A DNA stretch of 64,000 nt from contig JAFDWR010000001.1 of the NCBI GenBank assembly GCA_018268355.1, forward strand, positions 1,017,858-1,081,857. Direction: 5' to 3'. Origin of the DNA: Armatimonadota bacterium. Lineage in GTDB: Bacteria; Armatimonadota; Fimbriimonadia; Fimbriimonadales; Fimbriimonadaceae. Positions 57,559 through 64,000 of this stretch are shown here, piece by piece (within the stretch, counting starts at the first letter, position 1; every line of letters begins with the position of its first letter). The notes beneath the pieces are model-generated. The model saw nothing but the letters and a program-made list of their open reading frames with translations, ran no database searches and was not told the origin of the DNA. The position numbers and the translations under genes were made by a program.

Positions 57559-57807
57559 ATGCCGAATACAGGAATCCCTTCTTTTCCAGGTTCAATGAGC
57601 GGGTCGGGTGGTAGTGCCTCAGGAGCTACTGCAAGTAGTTGCCCAATGAATAGTTGCGGCTGCAATTTCCAGGAGGGCGGCGCAGGTGATCCGTGTGGTT
57701 ACGGTTACTTGTTCTCGCCCTTGCCTTCGCCCGGAATGGTTTTTCCAGCCATTTGGGGGGCTAAGACACAGCAGATTGAGTGCCTCCAGATTCCAAACGG
57801 AATCTGA
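57559..57807 (+). CDS. Small Ser/Gly-rich, Cys-containing protein; candidate modified peptide
   Basis: The 82-aa product has a Gly/Ser/Thr block (about 11-27, 'GSMSGSGGSASGATASS') that could carry O-glycans, a cysteine cluster C28, C33, C35 ('CPMNSCGC'), C46 and C75, and aromatic residues around 'GYGYLF'. It sits directly after a peptide-type glycosyltransferase and a NifU-like gene, 78 nt before the RHS gene. A glycosylated RiPP-like or surface peptide is a plausible reading. The alternative, an unrelated small structural protein or a broken 5' piece of the RHS gene, is not excluded. Weak ribosome site. Confidence 0.55.
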   Translation: MPNTGIPSFPGSMSGSGGSASGATASSCPMNSCGCNFQEGGAGDPCGYGYLFSPLPSPGMVFPAIWGAKTQQIECLQIPNGI

Positions 57808-57885
57808 GTGCTTGCTTGAAATACTTGACAACCTGCCGCCGAACAACCCGGCCGAGCAATCTCCTTCTCACGACTAGACTGAACA

Positions 57886-60800
57886 ATGGAATCCGCAATT
57901 CGCCTCGGAATCACCAACGACGGCTCCCGCCGCCAGCCCTACACCGCTTCGCCCGAACCGATCACCGGAGACCTCGTCGTTGACCCGGGCATTATCCTGA
58001 ACGCGAAGGGTTTCAACCTCTCCGTCGAGTTCTACTACAACGCCAAGTCGAATACGAACTGGGTTTACGGTCAGGGTCGATCGGCGAGCGTCAACACGTT
58101 CATCCTTACGGGAAACGCTTCAGTGGGCGCGGTCATCATCCGAGGCGACGAGTCGAACGTCGCCTTCAGCGTCTCCGGCGGCGTGTATGTGGCGCAGAAC
58201 AGCCAGTATTCGGGATCCACGCTCACGTTCAGCGCAGGCGTCTTCACCGAGACTTTCCCCGACGGAACCCAGATCGTTTACAAGGATCAGGGCAAGCCCG
58301 TTACCCCAGAAGGGTACGTCACGTACCAGGTGTCGCAGGTCGCCGATGGCTCCGGGGTCACCCACACCTATACCTATGGTTCGGGTTCCGAACTTGGATA
58401 TCTAAAGTCCATCACGTTGCCGGGTGGGAACGTCGTCACCTTCACCTACGCATCCTCGAAGCTCTCGAATGTAACCGACTGGACGGGGCGGGTTTGGACT
58501 CTCCAATACGATGCTTCGAGCTATCTGACCACCTTCACGACGCCGCTCGGATGCTCGACCAAGTACACCTACGCGAACGCCGGGGCAACCGTCCCGATGC
58601 TCAACGTGATTGAGGATCCGCGAGGCTATCGCACCACGTACCAATACGACTCTTCTCAGCGCGTGGTGTCGATGGCGGCGGGTTCCGCCATCTGGACCTA
58701 CACCTACTCCAACACCGCGCCGTTCAACTCAGCCGCAATTCTTCCGACCGGGGCGATCACAACCTACATCACTGACGGAACCCAGCTCGTCACATCCGAG
58801 CAGATGCCCGAAGGCTACACGGCCACCCACAGCTACGATGCCAAGCGCCGCAAGGTCAAGACTGTCACCCCGGCCGGAGAGGTCCTCAGCGTTGTCTACA
58901 ACGATCGCAACCAGATCACCGTCTCCGTCGATCCCCTTGGAAACCGCACCACTTATCAATACAGCACCGCCAACGACCTCACGACCCAGATTGACGCCCT
59001 CGGTAACATCTGGTCGTTCACTTATGACGCGAATCATAACCTGACGGTCAGCGTCGACCCGCTTGGACGTCGAACGACGAACACCTATAACGCGGACGGG
59101 ACGCTCAAGACGAGGCAAGATGCTCGCGGCCTTGTCACGACCCTCAGCTATGACAGCTTCGGCAACGTCGTGAGCGTCATCGCGAGCGACGGCGCGATCA
59201 GCACGACGGTTTACGACTCGCTCAATCGGCCCACGGTCAAGATCGACCCTCTCGGGCGTCGGACGACGATGGCCTATGACGTTGGCGATAACGTCATCTC
59301 GATGACGAATGCCGCCGGAGAGACCACGCGCTTCATCTACGACGGATGCTTGCAGGTCGCGACGGTAGATCCGCTCGGCAATCGAACGACGACCACCTAC
59401 AACCGCTGGGCGAAGCCTGCCACGGTGCAAAACCCGCTCGGGTTCGTCACGACGATGAACTACGACTCGATGGGCTATCAGGTCGCCAGCGTCGACGCGC
59501 TCGGCAACATCAGCACCACGGTCTACAACTCAGCCCACCAGGTGATCGCCTCCCAGGATGGCTTGGGCTACCTCACGACCTATGGCTATGATGCCGCCGC
59601 AAGGCAGAACTCGGTCCAAAACGCACGTGGTTTCATCACCACCACGATTTACAACGCACGCGATGCGATCGCAACGCAAGACGCCCTCGGCAACCTCTTC
59701 ACGGTGGTTTACGATGCGCTCGGACGGCGAGTCGCCTCCCAGACCGCGCTCGGGTTCAGGTCGACCACTGTGTATGATGCTGCAGGTCAGGCGATCGCCT
59801 CGATCGACCCGCTTGGCTTCATCACCACGATGACGTACAACGCGAACGGCCAGTCGGAAACCGTGAAGGATGCCCTCGGCAACGTCACCACCACCGTCTA
59901 CAGCTCAACCAGCAACCGCGTGATTGCAAGCGTTGACGCGCTCGGATTCCGAACGACGATGAGTTACGACATTGCAGGGCAACAGACGGCAATGCAAAAT
60001 GCTCGCGGGTTCCTTACGAGTTTCACCTACGATCTCGCCGGCCGGCAAAAAACCGTTCAAGACGCTCTAGGCTTTGTGACCACCAGCATCTACGATGGCG
60101 ATGGACGTCCGCAAGCCATCATGGATCCGCTGGGGCGGATGTCGACCACGGTTTACGATGCGGCGAGTCAGAGCATCGCCGAGATTAGCCAACTTGGCTT
60201 CATTTCGACCTCGGTCTACGACGCGCTCGGAAGGGTTCAGGCGTCGGTCGATCCGCTTGGCAACCGAACGACTCAGGTGTTTGACGCCAGGGGCATGACG
60301 GTGGCCAGCATCGATGCTCTTGGCTTCCGAACGACGTTGTCTTACGACTCGGTCGGAAACAGGACCGCTCAGCAGAACCCACGGGGCTTTGTCACGACGA
60401 TGGTCTACGATGGTCGTAATCGGCAGCAATCCCAGACCGATCCTCTTGGCTTCATGACGACGCAAGCCTATGATGCCGATGGCAGGACCATCAGCACGCA
60501 AACTCCTCGGGGCGGCTTGATCACGATGACCTATTCCGCGCGATCGGAATTGCTCTCAATCGGCAACGAACTCGGTCAGATCACCACCTACACGTTTGAT
60601 GGTGTCGGGCGACCCGTTACCCGCAGGTTTGCAAATGGTGACGTGACCACGACCACCTACTCAGCGAGAGGTGAGGAAACCCTCCGGCAATACAAGGATG
60701 GAAGCCTGGTCACCCAGGTCTATGACGCTGTCGGCAACCGTACCCAGCTCTCGGACTCGACTGGAATCACGACCTTCAGCTTCGACGCCGTGAACCAGAA

Positions 60801-61581
60801 CACCGGCAAGACGGACCCTGGGCCTCTTGTGCAAGCCTACGTCTTCGACGGTGCTGGTCAGCGGACGAAGCTCACCGACCCCGATGGGTTGGTGACGACT
60901 TTTGCCTTTGACGGCAACGGTAGGCTGATGAGCATGACATCCGGGAGCGGCGGGCAAGTGCTTTTCACATTTGACGCTGCAGGTCGAACGACGATGCAGT
61001 CCTTTGCCGCCGTCGACCGCACGAGGACGATGGGCTTCGACGCAAATTCCCAGCTCCTTTGGAATCGAGACTTCAGGACCGGACAGGACATGCAAATCCT
61101 GACCTACACCTACGATGGCAACGGGAACCGAACCAGCCAGCAGGGTGCTGGTGAAGCAATCACGACTTACACGATGGATGCCAAGGATCGGCTCACTCGT
61201 TCGCAACGTTCTGGCGTCGGCGGATTTGACTACAACTTCACCTATGACAGCATGGACAACATGACGGTGAACGGAGAGTGGTCACCAGTGGCGACGCAAA
61301 CCTATGACGCTGCAAACCGGATCACGACGATTCTTCAAGGCTCGGTCATGACCACCATCACGTTCGATGCGAACGGTAACCAGTCGATTGTGAACGAGGG
61401 TGGCTCAATCACGACGAACACCTACGACTTCGAGAACCGTCTTAAAGTTGTTCGCAAACCGGATAACAGCTTGGTGACAATGTCGTATAGTGGAGATGGT
61501 CAGAAGCGCACCCAAGTTTCTGGCGCATCGGTGACGACGTTTGTGTGGGATGGAACGGACTACCTTCAGGAGAGAAGCTAA
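57886..61581 (+). CDS. RHS/YD-repeat protein, N-terminal and repeat part
   Basis: The 1231-aa protein begins without a signal or membrane segment; residues 1-160 form a beta-rich N-terminal region ('PITGDLVVDPGIILNAKGFN'). From about 160 to the end YD repeats of the type 'TTVYDALGR' and 'DPLGNRTT' form the RHS shell. Between about 345 and 885 the period is an even 21 residues. The protein stops just after 'FVWDGTDYLQERS', before the conserved RHS core; the core is in the next gene, whose ATG overlaps this stop (TAATG). RHS proteins encapsulate and deliver C-terminal toxins or act in adhesion. The route of export is unknown. Confidence 0.88.
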   Translation: MESAIRLGITNDGSRRQPYTASPEPITGDLVVDPGIILNAKGFNLSVEFYYNAKSNTNWVYGQGRSASVNTFILTGNASVGAVIIRGDESNVAFSVSGGVYVAQNSQYSGSTLTFSAGVFTETFPDGTQIVYKDQGKPVTPEGYVTYQVSQVADGSGVTHTYTYGSGSELGYLKSITLPGGNVVTFTYASSKLSNVTDWTGRVWTLQYDASSYLTTFTTPLGCSTKYTYANAGATVPMLNVIEDPRGYRTTYQYDSSQRVVSMAAGSAIWTYTYSNTAPFNSAAILPTGAITTYITDGTQLVTSEQMPEGYTATHSYDAKRRKVKTVTPAGEVLSVVYNDRNQITVSVDPLGNRTTYQYSTANDLTTQIDALGNIWSFTYDANHNLTVSVDPLGRRTTNTYNADGTLKTRQDARGLVTTLSYDSFGNVVSVIASDGAISTTVYDSLNRPTVKIDPLGRRTTMAYDVGDNVISMTNAAGETTRFIYDGCLQVATVDPLGNRTTTTYNRWAKPATVQNPLGFVTTMNYDSMGYQVASVDALGNISTTVYNSAHQVIASQDGLGYLTTYGYDAAARQNSVQNARGFITTTIYNARDAIATQDALGNLFTVVYDALGRRVASQTALGFRSTTVYDAAGQAIASIDPLGFITTMTYNANGQSETVKDALGNVTTTVYSSTSNRVIASVDALGFRTTMSYDIAGQQTAMQNARGFLTSFTYDLAGRQKTVQDALGFVTTSIYDGDGRPQAIMDPLGRMSTTVYDAASQSIAEISQLGFISTSVYDALGRVQASVDPLGNRTTQVFDARGMTVASIDALGFRTTLSYDSVGNRTAQQNPRGFVTTMVYDGRNRQQSQTDPLGFMTTQAYDADGRTISTQTPRGGLITMTYSARSELLSIGNELGQITTYTFDGVGRPVTRRFANGDVTTTTYSARGEETLRQYKDGSLVTQVYDAVGNRTQLSDSTGITTFSFDAVNQNTGKTDPGPLVQAYVFDGAGQRTKLTDPDGLVTTFAFDGNGRLMSMTSGSGGQVLFTFDAAGRTTMQSFAAVDRTRTMGFDANSQLLWNRDFRTGQDMQILTYTYDGNGNRTSQQGAGEAITTYTMDAKDRLTRSQRSGVGGFDYNFTYDSMDNMTVNGEWSPVATQTYDAANRITTILQGSVMTTITFDANGNQSIVNEGGSITTNTYDFENRLKVVRKPDNSLVTMSYSGDGQKRTQVSGASVTTFVWDGTDYLQERS
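58917..60540 (+). repeat. Tandem 63-nt coding repeats (YD/RHS units)
   Basis: About 25 diverged units of 21 codons encode TT-x-YD-x-x-G...D-x-LG-(N/F)-x-T. Some units have 'ARGF' in place of 'PLGF'. They are in frame with the RHS gene and are protein repeats, not CRISPR. Confidence 0.8.
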
Positions 61582-62510
61582 TGCCTGTAACGAACTTTGT
61601 GACCGCGAACGGTCAGGTGCTCTGTGAGACGACAACGGGCTCGGGGACCGTATATTATCATCCAGACGCCCTCGGTAACGTCACCTGCGCCTCTCAAGGC
61701 AAGACGGTCCAAAAGGCGACCTATACCCCCTACGGTCAGGGGACGAGACCGGCAATGGCGAAGCTTGGCTGGGTCGGTGCCTGGGGCTATTACCCGACCA
61801 ACCTGTCGACGCCGAGCCACTACGTCAGAGCAAGGCACTTTGACAACCTGCGCGGGATATGGGCAACCCGGGATCTGCTGTGGCCGAGGCAAAGCGGCTA
61901 TGGTTACGTGAATGGCCGCTTGATTGTGGAAGTGGACCCATCGGGTCTATGGCCCACTAGGCAATCGCGGACCGTTAACGTACCGACGCCACCGCCTCTT
62001 CCGCCACAGCCACTTACATGTTCAAAGGAGTGGAATGAGTACGTGTTTGGACTTTGTTGGTACGCGAGTAAACATACTGGTGCTCAGGGTCTATGCAACT
62101 ATTACGCGTCTGCATATTACCAAATTTGCCGAAAGCCGTCCCGTGGTTGTGATACGCCACAGAACTGGGTTCCAATGGGCAAGGCCGGCATCGCACCAGA
62201 ACCTTTCGATGAAGCCCTTGCTCGAGAGCAGGAAAAGAAATACTGGGAGAGTCAGGCGAGGTATGACAAGGCTCCTCCACGTTACAAAACCATCTCTGGC
62301 CGACCTTGTTTCAAGATCCTGCAGCCTGAAGGCGCGACCGTCGTAGTGTTTCCTATTCCGCTTGGAGCTTGCTATGCTTGTTGTCAACGAACCTTTACTG
62401 TAAGCAAGCTCATATCAGACTGCGAGTTTGACTGCTGGACCGCATTCCTAATTCTAACTCAAAATGGCATAAACCAGTTTGAGCCACCGCAGCGGATTTT
62501 GGTAAAATGA
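61581..62510 (+). CDS. RHS core with variable Cys-rich C-terminal domain (candidate toxin)
   Basis: The 309-aa protein starts 'MPVTNFVTANGQVLCETTTG' and carries the RHS core: 'YYHPDALGNVTCAS', 'YTPYGQG', 'HYVRARHFDNLRGIWATRD' and 'GYGYVNGRLIVEVDPSGLWP' (D119-P-S-G-L123, the usual self-cleavage boundary). After a Pro-rich linker (135-144) comes a variable domain of about 165 residues with 11 cysteines (C147 to C285), unlike toxin families I know. Splitting the core from the repeats is unusual, but the same split recurs at 63913/63920. A small lipoprotein gene follows. Confidence 0.78.
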   Translation: MPVTNFVTANGQVLCETTTGSGTVYYHPDALGNVTCASQGKTVQKATYTPYGQGTRPAMAKLGWVGAWGYYPTNLSTPSHYVRARHFDNLRGIWATRDLLWPRQSGYGYVNGRLIVEVDPSGLWPTRQSRTVNVPTPPPLPPQPLTCSKEWNEYVFGLCWYASKHTGAQGLCNYYASAYYQICRKPSRGCDTPQNWVPMGKAGIAPEPFDEALAREQEKKYWESQARYDKAPPRYKTISGRPCFKILQPEGATVVVFPIPLGACYACCQRTFTVSKLISDCEFDCWTAFLILTQNGINQFEPPQRILVK

Positions 62511-62525
62511 AATAAGGATGAGTCT

Positions 62526-62945
62526 ATGAAAATGATCCAGATTAAGTGCCTCTTCCCCATCGCGTTTTCTGTTCTGATCGGCTGCGGAGGTCAAGCTATA
62601 GCTCCGGGAGAGTACAAAGTTGACGCAAAGGCAAGTACTGTACTAGCGCCCGGTCTGGGTGAATCAGCCCTCGTATATGTCTTCGAAAGTGGTGGTAGAT
62701 GGTCGTACGCAAAGGGCTTTGCAACGGGTTCATGGAGCCCGTCAGAAAATGGTATGATTCAGGTGAAGCTTGCCGAAGACGAAAGGAGCAGCTTTTATCG
62801 CAAGGTCGTGAATCTGAATCGCGGAGAGCCCGCAGATTCTGATAAGCCAATCTTGTTCAAAATACAGAGCTCTAACACAATTCTATTTGACATGAAACAG
62901 CGTTATGATTCCAATTCGAAGTACCTAGTGTTGCGAAGGTCTTAA
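62526..62945 (+). CDS. Small lipoprotein, possible immunity protein
   Basis: The 139-aa protein has a lipoprotein signal 'CLFPIAFSVLIGCGGQ' (lipobox LIGC) and a small mature domain of about 115 residues. It lies 15 nt after the RHS core/Cys-rich gene, on the same strand, in a stretch visibly richer in A and T than the RHS genes. That is where an immunity gene to an RHS toxin is expected, and a lipoprotein would suit a toxin acting in the periplasm. Function is inferred from position only. Confidence 0.55.
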   Translation: MKMIQIKCLFPIAFSVLIGCGGQAIAPGEYKVDAKASTVLAPGLGESALVYVFESGGRWSYAKGFATGSWSPSENGMIQVKLAEDERSSFYRKVVNLNRGEPADSDKPILFKIQSSNTILFDMKQRYDSNSKYLVLRRS

Positions 62946-63103
62946 TTTAGACAAGACTGGCTTCCAATCTTGAACATAATGACTAAGTTGGTAATTTAGT
63001 TATCCTACTAGTTCCAGATTTTCCAGCGCAGTCGTTACAGTTTTCCTCTATCAATCTCGTCATTGCTAGGGAGGATTTTGATAGAATGTCAGATACTCCA
63101 TAA

Positions 63104-63913
63104 ATGCTCTCCCAGTTCGACGTCTTTGCAACTGCTGGCGCTCAATACAAAGGCGTGATCCGCGAGACGGATGCGACTGCAGACGGAGCTGGAAAGATCA
63201 CGCTGGCGTTTACATCGGTGACTGACCTTGCGGCGGTTAATGGTGTCGAGATCATCCCTTACGCTGTTTACGATCAGGAGAACAGACTCACCGGAGTGGC
63301 CAACCCCGGCATCACGGCGGGTTCTCCCTCGAGGATCAACGTCGGCGGACCCAAGGTCTCAACCTACGCCGAAGATCCGGGTGCTAACGTGATCTGGGGC
63401 GAGATGGTGTGTGACAACACCGTTTCTGCGATCGACAAGTCGGGGGCAACGAATCCCGCTCCTGATGACGTCTATCGAAGTCTGCGGTGGGGTCCATGCC
63501 AGATGACGGTGGCCGAGCTCGTCCCCAGTCGCCAGTACAAGGTGAGGTTCCACTTCATCGAACCGACCTGTACGGCGGCGGGGCAGCGGGTGATGAGCCT
63601 GCTCATCAACGGTACGACGGTCAACGCTTCTTATGACATTTACGCCTCGGCGGGCGCGAGGTTCAAGGTGAACATCCAGGAGTTCCTTGCCAATGCAGAC
63701 GCTAACGGCAAGATCGTGGCCGAGACCGGTGTGATCACAAACGCACCGATCTGGTACGGGCTCGAGGTGATTGACAATACGGCGAGCACGCCAAGCGTTT
63801 CCTTGGCGACGACCTACACGTATTCCGGGGATGGTCTGAAGCGCTCTGAGGTCGCGGACGGAGTCACGACGACGCTGGTCTGGGATGGAACGGACTATCT
63901 GGGCGAGGTTTAA
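63104..63913 (+). pseudogene. 5'-truncated RHS-associated protein with malectin-like domains
   Basis: The frame encodes 269 aa. Residues 1-50 ('LSQFDVFATAGAQYKGVIRE') are the C-terminal half of a malectin-like carbohydrate-binding domain whose N-terminal half is missing. A complete malectin-like domain follows (about 77-227, 'YKVRFHFIEPTCTAAGQRVM', 'INGTTVNASYDIYASAG'). The end, 'LATTYTYSGDGLKRSEVADG' to 'VWDGTDYLGEV', matches the end of the RHS gene at 61581. A stop (TAA 63101-63103) lies immediately in front. It looks like the tail of a larger RHS gene left by recombination. Confidence 0.6.
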
Positions 63914-63919
63914 CTTGCA

Positions 63920-64000
63920 ATGGCCCTAAAGACAAAGTACTACACGGCAAATGGTCAGATGCGGATGCAGCGCTCACCAGGCGATGTCCGCTCGACGCTT
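63920..64000 (+). CDS. Start of a second RHS-core gene (cut by window edge)
   Basis: ATG 63920 opens a frame running off the right edge (27 codons). 'YYTANGQMRMQRSPGDV' resembles the start of the RHS-core gene at 61581 ('FVTANGQVLCE'). It begins 6 nt after the stop of the malectin/RHS piece, repeating the split-gene arrangement. Confidence 0.6.
   Translation, partial: MALKTKYYTANGQMRMQRSPGDVRSTL

Noticed and set aside
57686-57877. Alternative frame over the end of the Cys-rich peptide gene
   Set aside because: It starts inside the peptide gene without a ribosome site; a frameshift joining the two cannot be shown.
58917-60540. Regular repeats considered as a CRISPR array
   Set aside because: The period is 63 nt, units are diverged and continuously in frame as YD repeats; no spacers and no cas genes.
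61575-61590. RHS split as a sequencing frameshift
   Set aside because: The same split with a new start codon is seen in the second RHS locus at 63913/63920.

Overview
The window is high-GC bacterial chromosome. It best fits the Armatimonadota, close to Fimbriimonas. The hints are a DUF1559-type pseudopilin, Gly/Pro-rich lipoproteins, planctomycete-style redoxin/cytochrome/monooxygenase and RHS proteins, and Firmicutes-like neighbourhoods such as mltG-ruvX and yqeG-aroE. This placement is inferred from gene content; no 16S rRNA gene is present.

Positions 1-40,560 are mostly housekeeping. In order they hold a THEP1-like NTPase fused to a membrane domain, an aldo/keto reductase, a secreted type I pullulanase, the overlapping polyphosphate pair ppx-ppk, and tgt, which lacks its zinc cysteines. 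Next come two paralogous lipoproteins and a BSP-family metallopeptidase, then methionine-salvage genes (mtnB, mtnD, mtnC) behind murJ. The overlapping operon scpA-scpB-dacF-rluB follows, then a PLP-enzyme pair, pilins, small lipoproteins, mpl and serS. The block ends with a six-gene chain in which every gene overlaps the next: hisN-like, ruvX, mltG, yqeG-gtrA fusion, aroE, tsaC. Several genes have a TANNNT -10 box only 6-7 nt before the start codon, which suggests leaderless mRNAs.

A tRNA-Ala(UGC) at 40,561 marks the left side of an accessory island. Two overlapping large serine recombinases follow it. One reads into the tRNA 3' end; the other carries two C-terminal LuxR-like HTH segments. 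Cargo includes two unknown genes, a small XRE regulator, and a four-gene operon made of an MmeI-like adenine methylase, a 66-aa acidic protein, an SF2 helicase and a GIY-YIG nuclease. This operon looks like a multi-subunit restriction-modification or defence system.

Positions 54,078-64,000 hold a second accessory block. It starts with a triple-module glycosyltransferase with TPR-like repeats, a degenerate NifU-fold protein and a small Ser/Gly/Cys-rich protein, spaced like one operon. An RHS/YD-repeat protein follows, whose core and Cys-rich C-terminal domain sit in a separate, translationally coupled gene, and then a small lipoprotein that could be its immunity partner. A second RHS gene at the right edge is 5'-truncated, carries malectin-like domains and is split at the same point. 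The glycosyltransferase/NifU-like/peptide group and the methylase/helicase/GIY-YIG operon are the best candidates for undescribed systems.
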